A stretch of DNA of 53,998 bases from Halobacteriales archaeon QS_3_64_16 (GCA_003021705.1 PXRJ01000027.1:1-53998); one strand, 5' to 3'; numbered from the stretch's first letter, positions 15,970 through 25,463 are shown. Notes: generated by a model from the letters alone, not told the origin. Numbers and translations: made by a program.

Positions 15970-18900
15970 GCCGGACGAATATCTCCGCGGAAGACATCAC
16001 GCTGCCGGTCAAACGGACTGACGGCGAGACGCTCGAAGAACGACTCACCGGGACCGCCTATAGCAACATCCTGCCGGCGCGCTATCTCCGGCGCAACGCG
16101 GATGGGGAACTCGTCGAGGAGCCCGAGGATCTCTTCGAGCGCGTGGCGAAAAACATCGCGCTCGCCGAGGCGGCCTTCGAGGCCGACCGAGGGGACGGCG
16201 AGATCACGGTCACGCCCTCGCAATTGAAACCCGATCACCCACGACGCGGGGAACTGGCCGAAGAAGTGTTTGGGGACGGAACGACCCCCGAGGACGACAC
16301 CGAAACCACGCTGACGCCGGAGAACGTCAACAAGTTCACCTACGATACGGTCGTCCCCGAACTACCCGAGGAAGCCAGGCGGCGCGTCGAGGCCGTTCGC
16401 GAGGAGTTCCAGGCGCAGATGGAATCGCTATCCTTCGTGCCGAACTCCCCGACCTTGATGAACGCGGGCGACGAGCTCCAGCAACTATCTGCGTGTTTCG
16501 TCGATTCTCCAGGGGATGATTTGACCAATATTCACGAAACTGCCACTGAAGCTGCACAGGTGTTTCAGAGCGGTGGCGGTATGGGCTATGCTTTCTGGAA
16601 ACTCCGGCCCTACGGCGATGCCGTCGGTTCGACGGGCGGGATCGCGAGCGGTCCGATCACCTTCATGCGAACCTTCGACCAGATGTGTGAGACGATCGCC
16701 CAAGGGGGCACTCGTCGCGGGGCCCAGATGGGCGTCATGCGTGTCTCACACCCGGACGTCATCGAGTTCATTCACGCGAAGAACAAGGACGTCTCTCTGG
16801 CCCACTGCCTACGCTTGAACGATCCCGACGACTACACCTACACCAGCTTCAACGAGGCCCTGGAGGAAGCCCGCGGGCTCATCGACGAGGAAGGCCGGGT
16901 GCCCAAACACCTTCGTAACGCCGTCGAGGGGCACCTCTCGAACTTCAATATCTCCGTCGGCGTTACCGACGACTTCATGGACGCCTTGTATGCCGGAGAG
17001 GAGTTCGTCTTCACGAACCCCCGAACCGAGGATCCCCACATCGCGACCGCCGAAACCAAAGAGATGTACGACCGGTACGATCTCGGCCATCACGTCGAGG
17101 TCGGCGAGGTCCTCTCGATTCCGGCCGACGCCATCTGGGAGCACGTCGTCTCCGGAGCCCACGAGAACGGCGAGCCCGGCGTGATCTACCTCGAACGGGT
17201 GAACAATGAACATTCCTTCGACGTGGACGAACATCCGGATCACCGGATTCTCGCGACGAATCCTTGCGGCGAACAGCCCTTAGAGGAGTACGAGGCCTGC
17301 AATCTCGGGCACATCAACCTCTCGACGCTCGCCGCCGAGGGCGCACCGGACTGGCGGGTCTGGCGGGCCGAACACGGCGCGGAGTACGATTCGCAGTCCG
17401 CAGCGATCGAGGCCTTCCTCAAGGCAGCGATCGACACCGAGGAGTTCGACCAGCGCATCGCCTGGAGTACGCGATTCCTCGAGAACGTCGTGACGATGAG
17501 TGACTTCCCGGTGCCCGAAATCGAACAGAAGGTCCGGGAGATGCGGAAGATCGGCCTCGGGATCATGGGGCTGGCCCAACTATATATCCAGCTGGGCGTT
17601 CGCTACGGCTCAGCAGAGGGCAACGAGATCGCCCGCCAGCTCATGACCCACATCAATCACGGCTCGAAGCGGACCTCCCACGCGCTGGCGGACGAACGGG
17701 GGTCCTTCGAGGACTGGGCGGACTCGAAGTACGCGTCCCCGACCGAGTACCGCGAGTGGTTCGAGGGCCAAACCGGGGAATCGGCCGAGGAGTGGGCGGA
17801 TGGCTACCCGATCCGCAACCACAACACGACGACGATCGCTCCCACTGGTACGACGAGCATGGTCGGCAACACCACTGGCGGGTGTGAGCCCATTTATAAT
17901 GTCGCGTACTACAAGAACGTCTCAGACGACGTGCAGGGCGATGAGATGCTCGTCGAGTTCGACGATTACTTCCTCCGAGTCCTAGAGGCAAACGACGTCG
18001 ACATCGGGGTCGTCAAGGACGAAGCCAAAGCACAGATGAGCAGTAACGAATTCGACGGCGTCGAAGGCTTAGAGACTGTGCCGGACGCGATCGGCGAGCT
18101 GTTCGTCATCACCGCCGACCTCTCGGGCAAGGACCACGCAGGCGTCCAGTGTGCTTGCCAGCAGGGAGTCGACTCGGCGATCTCGAAGACCTGTAACTTC
18201 CCCAACACAGCGACGAAAGAGGACATGGAGGAGGTCTATCGGTACATCTACGACAACGGCGGGAAGGGCGTCACCGTCTATCGCGACGGCACGCGGAGCA
18301 AGCAGGTGCTAACGACCCGGGCCGAGAACGCCGAGTTCGCCGACGAACAGGAAGCCGCGTCGGTACTCGTCGGGCGGATCGAGGAAGTCTTCGGCGGGAT
18401 CGAGGGCTTCCTCGACAGCGAGGAGGTAAAAGCCAATCTCGAAACCGAGATTGCGTCGATCGTCGCCGAGGATTCGACCGCGGCGACCGCGGAGGAGCCA
18501 TCGCAGCGGGCAGCGTCGACGTCGGAGTCGCCTTCGGAGCCGGAGGTAGTGTCTAACTACGCCGAGAAACAGCGCCGGCCGGACGTCCTCAGAGGAGTAA
18601 CCCAGCGCATCGAGACGGGCTATGGAAAAGTCTACGTGACGATCAACGAGGACGCAGAGCGCGAGCAGCCCTTCGAGCTGTTCGCGAACACCGGGATGAG
18701 CGGGGGCTTTACGGGCTCGTTCACCGAGGCGCTCGCGAAGTCGATCTCCGTGGCGCTTCGCTCGGGCGTCGATCCCCGCGAGGTCGCAAACAAGCTCTCG
18801 GGGATCAGGAGCCCGAAAGTCGCCTGGGACAAAGGCGAACAGATCAACTCGATCCCCGACGCGATCGGCGTCGCGATGCGCCGGTATCTCGACGACGAGA

Positions 18901-19232
18901 TCGATCGGCCGTATCCGAAACAACAGAACCTCTCGGAGGTCAGCGGCGAGGAGTCGGCGCAGGCGAGTGAGGTCTCCGAGCCCGAGACAGACGGCGGCGC
19001 GACCGCGATCGACGCCGGTGGGGAAGAGTCCGGCGTCGTCGGAAACGGAGCCGAGGCAACCGACACCGAGACGAACGGAGCCGAGAAGAGCGCAGGTTCG
19101 GGGGCCGATTCGGGCACGATGGACCTCATCGACGCCGGGAAGAGCCCCGAGTGCCCCGAGTGTGGTGCGCTCTCGGTGTACTACTCGGAGGGCTGTAAGA
19201 CCTGTGAGGCCTGTGGCTGGTCGGAGTGTTGA
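15966..19232 (+). CDS. nrdJ: Adenosylcobalamin-dependent ribonucleoside reductase (class II)
   Basis: Reduces ribonucleotides to deoxyribonucleotides using a radical generated from adenosylcobalamin, so it works with or without oxygen. The protein has 1088 residues. The core shows PNSPTLMNAG, LSACFV (first redox Cys), GGGMGYAFWKLRP, NPCGEQPLEEYEACNLGHIN near residue 430 (active-site Asn, Cys and Glu), and TIAPTGTTSMVGNTTGGCEP. The C-terminal part carries a TSCPD-type domain (ELFANTGMSGGFTGSFTEAL), an acidic linker, and a four-cysteine zinc ribbon (CPECG ... CKTCEACGWSEC). No intein was seen. There is no nrdA/B or nrdR beside it. Confidence 0.95.
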   Translation: MSRTNISAEDITLPVKRTDGETLEERLTGTAYSNILPARYLRRNADGELVEEPEDLFERVAKNIALAEAAFEADRGDGEITVTPSQLKPDHPRRGELAEEVFGDGTTPEDDTETTLTPENVNKFTYDTVVPELPEEARRRVEAVREEFQAQMESLSFVPNSPTLMNAGDELQQLSACFVDSPGDDLTNIHETATEAAQVFQSGGGMGYAFWKLRPYGDAVGSTGGIASGPITFMRTFDQMCETIAQGGTRRGAQMGVMRVSHPDVIEFIHAKNKDVSLAHCLRLNDPDDYTYTSFNEALEEARGLIDEEGRVPKHLRNAVEGHLSNFNISVGVTDDFMDALYAGEEFVFTNPRTEDPHIATAETKEMYDRYDLGHHVEVGEVLSIPADAIWEHVVSGAHENGEPGVIYLERVNNEHSFDVDEHPDHRILATNPCGEQPLEEYEACNLGHINLSTLAAEGAPDWRVWRAEHGAEYDSQSAAIEAFLKAAIDTEEFDQRIAWSTRFLENVVTMSDFPVPEIEQKVREMRKIGLGIMGLAQLYIQLGVRYGSAEGNEIARQLMTHINHGSKRTSHALADERGSFEDWADSKYASPTEYREWFEGQTGESAEEWADGYPIRNHNTTTIAPTGTTSMVGNTTGGCEPIYNVAYYKNVSDDVQGDEMLVEFDDYFLRVLEANDVDIGVVKDEAKAQMSSNEFDGVEGLETVPDAIGELFVITADLSGKDHAGVQCACQQGVDSAISKTCNFPNTATKEDMEEVYRYIYDNGGKGVTVYRDGTRSKQVLTTRAENAEFADEQEAASVLVGRIEEVFGGIEGFLDSEEVKANLETEIASIVAEDSTAATAEEPSQRAASTSESPSEPEVVSNYAEKQRRPDVLRGVTQRIETGYGKVYVTINEDAEREQPFELFANTGMSGGFTGSFTEALAKSISVALRSGVDPREVANKLSGIRSPKVAWDKGEQINSIPDAIGVAMRRYLDDEIDRPYPKQQNLSEVSGEESAQASEVSEPETDGGATAIDAGGEESGVVGNGAEATDTETNGAEKSAGSGADSGTMDLIDAGKSPECPECGALSVYYSEGCKTCEACGWSEC

Positions 19233-19380
19233 GATAACCGACCACCGCCAGTCCGACTAGCGAGGGCGTATCGTGGCGTTTCCAGCAGAAAAGACGAAGC
19301 GAGCGGGTCCGTGCGGGCCGGCGACCCGCCCCGGCCAGCGTGGGCCAATCGCTACGACTACTACCGCTACTACGAGACCA

Positions 19381-21222
19381 ATGACACCCGAGTTCGAAAG
19401 TGAAAAGAGCTATCGAGCGACCGTCGACAGCGTCGACGACGGCGATACGCTGAACGTTACGTTCGCCGACGGGAGCACCGGCGAACTGCGAGTGATCGGC
19501 GTCGACACGCCTGAGACTCCGGCGAACGAGCGCTTCGAACGCACCCAGGAGTGGGAGGGGATCACCGATCTCGAGTACCTGACCGATTGGGGAACGAACG
19601 CCTCGCGGTTCGCGAAAAACGAACTCGTCGGGCGGGAAGTGCGTGCGTCGTTCGACCCGAACGAGCCGATCCGCGACGAGTTCGATCGCCTGCTCGCCTA
19701 CGTCGAGTACGGCCGTCCTCCAGCCGACGGAACAGCGAGTCCCAAGGGCGAGGGCCCTGGGAGTGAAACGGACAACGGAGAGCCCAACGACGGCACCGAG
19801 AGCGGGCCGGCGACCGGCAACGATCGAGGGGAGCGGGCGCTGTACAATCGCGTGCTGATCGAAGCGGGATACGCCCGGGTCTACGGCTCGGGGTTCGAGC
19901 GCCACGACGAGCTCTGGCGAGCAGAGCAGGCGGCCCGCGCGGCGGGACGAGGGGTGTGGGCAAAGAGCAATATCGAGACCGTCCCCGAGATACGGGATCG
20001 GCCGGTCGAGGAGCTGTTCTTCCCGGGGGCCGTGAGCGTCGAGACCGACACCGGGCCGATCGACGGGAGTCGGGTGCCGGTCGTCGCCGAACCGTCGGCG
20101 ACGCGCGCCGAACCCGAGGGAGCGACGGAAAGCGACGAAGAGAAGGGAGAAGAGAGATCGGCGAACGGGAGCGACGAATCGAACGGGGAAGCCGACGAAA
20201 CGATCGCGCTCGTCGGGATCGACGCGTCGGCGAACGTCGCCCTTATCGGCGGGTTGCTCGTCGACGAAGCCTACGAGGCTAGCGAGGGGTTTGCCGTCGA
20301 TACGTCGGGGTATGGGAACTTCCCGTTCGTGACGAACTGCATTGACGCGCTCACCGATCGGGCGGGCGAGGTACTGATCGACGGCGGCCACGGCCAGTTC
20401 GACGCCGAGTACGCCCTCTCGGCCGAAGAGATGGCCTACTACAAGCGCTACCTCGAAGGCCAGGACATCGGCCTCGAACAGCACAACGACCTCTTGGAGG
20501 AGTTTCTCGATCGCGGGCGGGCGCTGCTCCTCACGCCTCCACCGGAGCCATTCACCGAAGAGGAACAAGCGTTGCTCGCGGCGTTCGCCGAACGGGGCGG
20601 GGCGGTCGTCTTGCTTGGGAGTGCGGACGCGTCCGCCAGCGCCCGCGAGCACCTGAACGAGCTAGCGAGCGCGCTCGGCTCCGACCTCCGCGTCGGCCCC
20701 GGGGTGCGTGACTCGGAACGAAATCTCGACGATGACCGATCGCTTCCGGTCACGAGCGCGTTCGACGCGTCCTTCGGGCTGTTCTCGGCGTATACTCCTG
20801 GGGATGGCAACGGCGACCGAGGCCCCGGTCCCGGCACCAGTCCCGGTCGTAGTCCCGACCCAGATCCGGGGCCCGACCGCCCCTCTCAGGACGCTGCGCT
20901 CGCCGTCGAGGAGATCGCACCCGACGCGCCGGGAGACGAGCGGGCGAACCTCGCCGAAGAATCGATCACCCTCGCGAACCGCGGGGAGAGGACAGTGGCG
21001 CTCGCCGGCTGGAGCGTCGAGGACGAAGCCAATCACGTCTACGAGTTCCCCGACGGCTTCGAGCTCGCGCCCGGACAGCGGGTCACGATCCACACCGGCG
21101 AAGGCAGCGATAGCGCGAGCGACCTCTACTGGGGGTCGGGCAACCCGATCTGGAACAATAGCGGCGATACGATCGTCCTCCGCGACCGAGAGGGGACGGT
21201 GCGAGCGCGCCGGTCCTACTGA
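19381..21222 (+). CDS. Three-part protein: thermonuclease domain, DUF4350/GATase-like domain, lamin-tail domain
   Basis: A protein of 613 residues from the ATG at 19381; the frame is open from 19273 but that part looks non-coding. Residues 5-205 form a staphylococcal-nuclease fold (SVDDGDTLNV, LRVIGVDTPETP, RLLAYVEYG, LIEAGYARVYGSGF) with an acidic insert. Residues ~280-440 resemble class-I-amidotransferase/DUF4350-like domains that sense or bind ligands (EVLIDGGHGQFD, LLLTPPPEPFTEEE, GGAVVLLGSAD). Residues ~505-613 are a lamin-tail domain (ESITLANRGERTVALAGWSV, IWNNSGDTIVLRD). No signal peptide is visible. It likely cuts nucleic acids; substrate and location unknown. Confidence 0.8.
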   Translation: MTPEFESEKSYRATVDSVDDGDTLNVTFADGSTGELRVIGVDTPETPANERFERTQEWEGITDLEYLTDWGTNASRFAKNELVGREVRASFDPNEPIRDEFDRLLAYVEYGRPPADGTASPKGEGPGSETDNGEPNDGTESGPATGNDRGERALYNRVLIEAGYARVYGSGFERHDELWRAEQAARAAGRGVWAKSNIETVPEIRDRPVEELFFPGAVSVETDTGPIDGSRVPVVAEPSATRAEPEGATESDEEKGEERSANGSDESNGEADETIALVGIDASANVALIGGLLVDEAYEASEGFAVDTSGYGNFPFVTNCIDALTDRAGEVLIDGGHGQFDAEYALSAEEMAYYKRYLEGQDIGLEQHNDLLEEFLDRGRALLLTPPPEPFTEEEQALLAAFAERGGAVVLLGSADASASAREHLNELASALGSDLRVGPGVRDSERNLDDDRSLPVTSAFDASFGLFSAYTPGDGNGDRGPGPGTSPGRSPDPDPGPDRPSQDAALAVEEIAPDAPGDERANLAEESITLANRGERTVALAGWSVEDEANHVYEFPDGFELAPGQRVTIHTGEGSDSASDLYWGSGNPIWNNSGDTIVLRDREGTVRARRSY

Positions 21223-21227
21223 ACCCG

Positions 21228-21248
21228 GGTCGGTCGGTCGGTCGGTCG
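21228..21248. repeat. Short CGGT tandem repeat
   Basis: About five copies of a GTCG/CGGT unit in a row just after the nuclease gene. Likely a replication-slippage tract; no function inferred. Confidence 0.5.
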
Positions 21249-21299
21249 CGGTTCGGCGTCGCTGCAGGGTGGCCCGACCTCTCACCGGGATCGGGACCG

Positions 21300-21488
21300 A
21301 TGCCGGTGCCGGCTCTCGGAGAGGGTTCCGGTAACGCTAACGGACCTCCGACCGACGAGAGAGTCGTGTCCCGGGAATCGACCGGCCGACCCTGCCCGCT
21401 CTGTGGCGAGGGGATGGTCCGTCGTCACTGCAAGTACGTCTGCCCGCGTCACGGCGTCGTCTACGACTGTGCGGATACGTTCTGGTAG
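21300..21488 (+). CDS. Small zinc-ribbon protein
   Basis: A protein of 62 residues from ATG 21300, or 40 from the GTG at 21366; the first 22 residues are low-complexity, so the shorter form is quite possible. The conserved part is CPLCGEGMVRRHCKYVCPRH followed by GVVYDCADTFW, with a Cys pair, further Cys and His ligands, and an aromatic end. It belongs to the very small CPxCG-type zinc-binding proteins common in haloarchaea, many of which affect regulation or stress traits. The target is unknown. Confidence 0.7.
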   Translation: MPVPALGEGSGNANGPPTDERVVSRESTGRPCPLCGEGMVRRHCKYVCPRHGVVYDCADTFW

Positions 21489-21634
21489 GTACTTACCGCC
21501 TCATCGACCCTCACAGATCGATCGAGGCGGCGAATGGGTTAGCAGGCACCACGCTGCGTTCGTTCGATCACCTCGACGCCGATATGACTGTTGGGGCAAA
21601 TTTTACCACGCCGGCGGATGGTGGTCAGTAGACG

Positions 21635-21823
21635 ATGGAGCGATCCGTTTACGAGGGATCAGACGGGCACCACTATACCGAGCGGGAGGTCTGGGAGCGA
21701 CTGGAAAACGGCGAGTGAACGGTCTGTTGCTGGGACGATTCGACGGGCCAGGAGTGGGTAATCACGCCCGAAGAAGACCTCTTGGCGCTGACGCCGATCG
21801 ACCCCGAGGAGGCTAGAGCGTAG
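21635..21823 (+). pseudogene. Small acidic protein gene interrupted by an in-frame TGA
   Basis: From the ATG at 21635 the frame reads MERSVYEGSDGHHYTEREVW and then ERLENGE, meets TGA at 21716, and continues in the same frame as TVCCWDDSTGQEWVITPEED, LLALTPIDPEEARA, to a TAG at 21821. Both halves are acidic and look like one 62-residue protein. A TATA-like CAAATTTTACC lies about 33 nt upstream of the ATG, so the gene is probably transcribed. Selenocysteine use is not expected in haloarchaea, so I read this as a nonsense mutation or sequence error. No family recognised. Confidence 0.6.
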
Positions 21824-21844
21824 ATCGTCCCGGTTCGCTCCGTG

Positions 21845-22228
21845 TTATTCGGTGTCGGGTTCGATTATCGTCTCACTTGCTTCCATTTCGTTCTCGTCCT
21901 CGTCGGTGCTCGCGTGTTCGAGGGTGACGCCGTGATGGGTGTGTCGGGCGTGTGTTTCTGCCCCCCGGCGGGCCGGGCGCTCGGCGAGGAAGGCCTCGCC
22001 GGCCGGGCAGTGTCGACAGGTCGCGAGCCAGGGGGAGGTGTCGTCGGGGTAGTGGCCGGTGTGGCGCTGGTGATCGAGCGCGAACTGTTCGAGCGCGCGG
22101 TTCCCGGCACGTAGCTCCTCCAGTTCGTACTCCAGGTTCCACTCCCGATCACACCGGCTACAGGTGACGATCGGCGCGTCCTCGGGGTCGCCGGGCGGGA
22201 GGCCGGGATCGCGATCCGGATCGGACAT
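21845..22228 (-). CDS. Haloarchaeal zinc-finger-like hypothetical protein
   Basis: A protein of 127 residues. The middle shows two Cys pairs, CSRCDREW and CRHCPAGEAF, separated by about 45 residues with a His-rich stretch (DHQRHTGHYP), and a second His cluster (HARHTHHGVTLEH) lies further on, so metal binding is likely. The C-terminus is acidic. The frame has no clear competitor on either strand and starts with ATG at 22228. It ends close to the TGA-split gene on the other strand (convergent). Confidence 0.65.
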   Translation of the reverse strand: MSDPDRDPGLPPGDPEDAPIVTCSRCDREWNLEYELEELRAGNRALEQFALDHQRHTGHYPDDTSPWLATCRHCPAGEAFLAERPARRGAETHARHTHHGVTLEHASTDEDENEMEASETIIEPDTE

Positions 22229-22351
22229 ACCTCTCCTACTGGTTCCATCCGTTTCTATCGACTGGTTCCGAGCCGCGGGACGGGAGCAAGTGGACGAACA
22301 CTAGCACGGAGAACGAAGCACCTACCCGATCGGGGCCTCGAAAGCAGTGAC

Positions 22352-22765
22352 ATGAGCGACGACTCGACCCCCGATCCCGAGCTCGACGAGAACGTCGGCC
22401 GAGCGACGATCGTCTACGAGGACCCAGCAGAGGGCACCGTCGAGAAGACCGTCGCGAACGAACACATCGCGTACTTCCAGGACCACTGGATGATCAAGAT
22501 CGAGGAGGACGAGCAGGGCCGGGACCGCGTGCGACGCGTGCCGGCATTCAAAGTTCATTACGTCGAACGAACCGTCGACGAGTTCGCCGAGGAGGTAGGG
22601 ACGCTCAAAGGCGAGATCGGATCGGTCGCCTCGGACCTCCAGGAGAAACTACCGATCGGCGGCGAGGGTGACACAGACACCGAGGGTGAGGAGGATCCGG
22701 GCGAGGGAAGCGTCCATATCGACGTAACCGACGGGAGCCCGGACGACCCCGACGACCGTCGCTGA
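22352..22765 (+). CDS. Conserved-looking acidic hypothetical protein
   Basis: A protein of 137 residues from the ATG at 22352. The N-terminal 75 residues look folded (VGRATIVYEDPAEGTVEKTV, YFQDHWMIKIEEDEQGRDRV, RRVPAFKVHYVERTV), with strand-rich alternation. The C-terminal part is a short helix (VDEFAEEVGTLKGEIGSVAS) followed by a disordered Gly/Asp/Glu tail. I do not recognise a family or catalytic motif. It stands alone, convergent with the dehydrogenase gene. Confidence 0.7.
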   Translation: MSDDSTPDPELDENVGRATIVYEDPAEGTVEKTVANEHIAYFQDHWMIKIEEDEQGRDRVRRVPAFKVHYVERTVDEFAEEVGTLKGEIGSVASDLQEKLPIGGEGDTDTEGEEDPGEGSVHIDVTDGSPDDPDDRR

Positions 22766-22834
22766 GAGGATTCGACTATCGATCGCTGATCGATCGGCGA
22801 TCGCTCAATGACATCGACATCGACCCTCGAGAAC

Positions 22835-23809
22835 TCACTCCGGCGCGAGGACAACGTTCTCCAAGTCCGTCGCTGAAGCACCGTTGTCTAGCTGCTGTAG
22901 ATTTCGGGCGAGGATGTCGGCGAGGCGCGGCCAGTGCATCGGGGTGTGCCCACCAGTGTGAGGCGTGAGCAAGAGGTTATCGAGGTTCCACAGCGAATGG
23001 CTGGTCGGCAGGGGTTCGGGATCGGTCACGTCCAGTGCCGCGCCCCGGATTCCTTCGGAGCGAAGCGCCGCGACGAGCGCGTCGGTGTCGACGATCGGCC
23101 CGCGCGCGACGTTTACGAGTACTGCGCTCGGGGGCAGGGTCCGCAGTTCGGCAGTCCCGATCAGCCCGCGAGTAGTCTCGGTTAGCGGGCAGGCGAGCAC
23201 GAGGTAGTCGGTACGGGCCAGTGCGTCGTGTAGCTCAGTGCTATCGAACCCATAGATCTCGTCGGTCGGCCCGCCCTTCTCGGGGGTGTAGCGCACGCCG
23301 ATCGTCGTAACGTCGAAACCCTGGAGCCGCTTCACGACGGCCCCCCCGATCGATCCGAGGCCGACGATGGTTACGGTGCTGCCCGCGAGTTCGGCCGACT
23401 GGAAGTGACGCCACTCCCGGCGATCCTTCCGGCGCTGGCCCTCCTGTAGACGGCGGACGAAAGTAAGGACATACCCCAGGACCTGTTCGGCGATCCCCGG
23501 CGCGTGGATCCCCCCGGCGTTGGTCACGATCACGCCCCGATCGGCCAGCGCCTCGGTCGGGAGGTGTTCGGTGCCGGCGAAGGCACACGCGAACAGCCGG
23601 AGGGCCTCCGCCTCTGCTAACAGGTCGGTATCGATCCCGACGCCCGTGATGACCGGCGTTTCGGGGGCTAGCTCCCGCTCGTCTTCGGGAGTGCGTGCGA
23701 GACGTACGTCTCTATCGGGCAGGCGCTCGCGGAGCGCTCGTGCGTAGGATGCGGTCGCGAGCCCTTCGGTGCCCTCACGCAACACGAGAACGTCTGGTGA
23801 TGGCGGCAT
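22835..23809 (-). CDS. D-2-hydroxyacid dehydrogenase, NAD(P)-dependent
   Basis: Interconverts 2-keto acids and D-2-hydroxy acids (glyoxylate/hydroxypyruvate reductase or phosphoglycerate dehydrogenase class). It has 324 residues from the ATG at 23809; another ATG lies 12 nt upstream. The Rossmann motif is VTIVGLGSIGGAVVKRL near residue 145. Catalytic residues follow in order: Arg in NVARGPIVDTDALV, Glu in DVTDPEPLP, His in TPHTGGHTP. There is no ACT domain, so it is unlikely to be a serine-regulated SerA. The substrate cannot be assigned. Confidence 0.88.
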   Translation of the reverse strand: MPPSPDVLVLREGTEGLATASYARALRERLPDRDVRLARTPEDERELAPETPVITGVGIDTDLLAEAEALRLFACAFAGTEHLPTEALADRGVIVTNAGGIHAPGIAEQVLGYVLTFVRRLQEGQRRKDRREWRHFQSAELAGSTVTIVGLGSIGGAVVKRLQGFDVTTIGVRYTPEKGGPTDEIYGFDSTELHDALARTDYLVLACPLTETTRGLIGTAELRTLPPSAVLVNVARGPIVDTDALVAALRSEGIRGAALDVTDPEPLPTSHSLWNLDNLLLTPHTGGHTPMHWPRLADILARNLQQLDNGASATDLENVVLAPE

Positions 23810-23940
23810 GGCGCGTACCACGCCCGTTCGGTGCTAAACCCTTCGCCCGTCCGATCCCCGCCTCTGTTCGGTCTCCCGGCGGATCGAGGGCCAGGGCGGG
23901 GAGTCGAGCGCTCGGAGCGATCGAGACGAACAGGAGTCGG

Positions 23941-24645
23941 TCACTCCTCGCTGTGAGGAGTCTCGCTCCTGGGGCCGTCGGCGATGGGATCGCTCCCCTG
24001 GCGCGCCCGGAGGTAGCGGTAGGCCGGACCCGCGAGCGCGAGGACGGCGAGGAGGGTCGCGCCGATCACGAACGCAGCGCTGTCGAGCGTCGCCTCGCGG
24101 ACGCTGAAGTCGGTCATTGAGGCACCGACGAGCACGAACGCCACAGTCCAGGGTATCTCCCCGAGGACGGTGCCCAGAACGAACCCGCTCGCCGAAACGC
24201 CCGAGAGGCCGGCCCCATAGGAAATCGCGTCGGCCGGGGCCGGAGCGAGCCGAGCGGCGAGGACCCCCCGCACGTCGCCGGTCGCCTCGAAGAAGCGCTC
24301 TCCCGCGGCCGAGACCCACCCTAAGAGGCCGATGTCGCTGCGGAAGTAGCGTGCGAGAACGAAAGGGAAGAGACAGGAACCGACGGTGCCCACCAAGGCG
24401 ACCGGGAAGCCGAGCGCGAAGCCATAGGCGTAGCCGACGAGGACGGAAACGAGACTGAGCGGCCAGGCGACGAGCGGGCGCAGCGAATACAGAACTACCA
24501 GAGCGAGCGCGAATCGAAGGGGATCGGCTAGTAGTCCCTCGATCGCCCGGAGGACCTCGCCGGGCGAGGAGAGCACGCTCGCGACGACGACGAACCCGAG
24601 TAGAACGACCAGACCGAGCCCCTGGCGGTAGCTCCCCGCGTTCAC
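23941..24645 (-). CDS. TVP38/TMEM64 (VTT-domain) membrane protein
   Basis: A protein of 234 residues from the GTG at 24645; the frame opens at 24801 but the extra 52 codons are Arg/Pro-rich and would overlap the promoter of the divergent gene. There are about six membrane segments. The core pattern FPVALVGTVGSCLFPFVLAR ... RLAPAPADAISYGAGLSGVS matches the VTT family (DedA relatives) involved in lipid scrambling or membrane homeostasis. The tail after residue 215 is acidic and polar. Confidence 0.82.
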   Translation of the reverse strand: MNAGSYRQGLGLVVLLGFVVVASVLSSPGEVLRAIEGLLADPLRFALALVVLYSLRPLVAWPLSLVSVLVGYAYGFALGFPVALVGTVGSCLFPFVLARYFRSDIGLLGWVSAAGERFFEATGDVRGVLAARLAPAPADAISYGAGLSGVSASGFVLGTVLGEIPWTVAFVLVGASMTDFSVREATLDSAAFVIGATLLAVLALAGPAYRYLRARQGSDPIADGPRSETPHSEE

Positions 24646-24831
24646 TGCCGGAACTGGAGGAGCAGCGAGCAAACCTCTTGTGATCGGACCGACGACCCGG
24701 GCGGGTCGTCGCTTCTTCGGCGCCAACGGGCGAGCGCCCGAACCGGCGACACGCGCCAGCGACGTGAACCGACGACCGACGAGCGGTGGCTGACGGGACA
24801 CGTTTTAGTCGATGGGCTGGTAGCTACACTC

Positions 24832-25323
24832 GTGGACGGGGAGCCGGGGACCGAGGCCGACGCCACAAGCGCGGGGAGCGATAGCGCCGATAGCGACGAC
24901 CCCGAAGCTGCCAGTAGTGCTAGTGGTGCTGCCGACCGGGCCATGACGAGTTCCGGTCAAGAGGACGTCGATCCGGTCGAACTCGGCGTCGAGTTGCTCC
25001 GGAAGTTCGAAGGCGGGGAGCTCTCGGTCGCGGCCGCGGTCGATCGGGTCGAGACGATCACGACGAACCCGGCAGTCACGCGAGCGGTCCTGGACGAAGC
25101 CGAGCGCCGCGGCGTCCTCGAGCGCGAGGAAGGCGTATTTCAGGCCCGAGGCGAGGGGTTCGTTCGCCACGAGAGCGAAGTGATTTCGAGGGAGGGTGAG
25201 TTCACCTGCCGGCGCTGTAGGGCAGCCCTTTCGACGGGCTATTTCCTGCAACTGGAGGCGGGCGAGCACGGTCCCTTCGGATCCTCTTGCATCCGGAAGG
25301 TCACCGGGCGCGAGCGCGAGTGA
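24832..25323 (+). CDS. DUF5830-type haloarchaeal protein
   Basis: A protein of 163 residues from the GTG at 24832, about 25 nt after a TTTTAG box, hence a plausible leaderless start; an ATG at 24943 would give 126 residues and keeps all conserved parts. The N-terminal 37 residues are an acidic/Ser linker. A helical wHTH-like region follows (VDPVELGVELLRKFEGGELS, ITTNPAVTRAVLDEAERRGV). It ends in a Cys-pair region CRRCRAALSTGYFLQLEAGE with GPFGSSCIRKVTGRE, typical of the family as I recall it. A DNA- or RNA-related role is guessed, not shown. Confidence 0.72.
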   Translation: MDGEPGTEADATSAGSDSADSDDPEAASSASGAADRAMTSSGQEDVDPVELGVELLRKFEGGELSVAAAVDRVETITTNPAVTRAVLDEAERRGVLEREEGVFQARGEGFVRHESEVISREGEFTCRRCRAALSTGYFLQLEAGEHGPFGSSCIRKVTGRERE

Positions 25324-25454
25324 GCCGGTGATCGAACGGCTGACCGGCCTGCTCAGTGCTCGGCACGATCGTGGCCCCGATTTCATCGTCGTTCGTCGGT
25401 TTCTGCTGGAGCCGAAATCGAGGGCGGCGGGGGGAACGGAAGGTGAGATGGGAA

Positions 25455-25463
25455 GGTTAATAC
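25455..25463 (+). promoter_or_regulatory. Promoter of tRNA-Met
   Basis: GGTTAATAC lies about 25-33 nt upstream of the tRNA 5' end and fits a BRE/TATA element for an archaeal tRNA gene. Confidence 0.5.

Noticed and set aside
19126-20652. 508-codon minus-strand frame opposite nrdJ end and the nuclease gene
   Set aside because: Arginine/proline-rich shadow of GC-rich coding DNA; the plus strand carries recognisable domains across the whole stretch.
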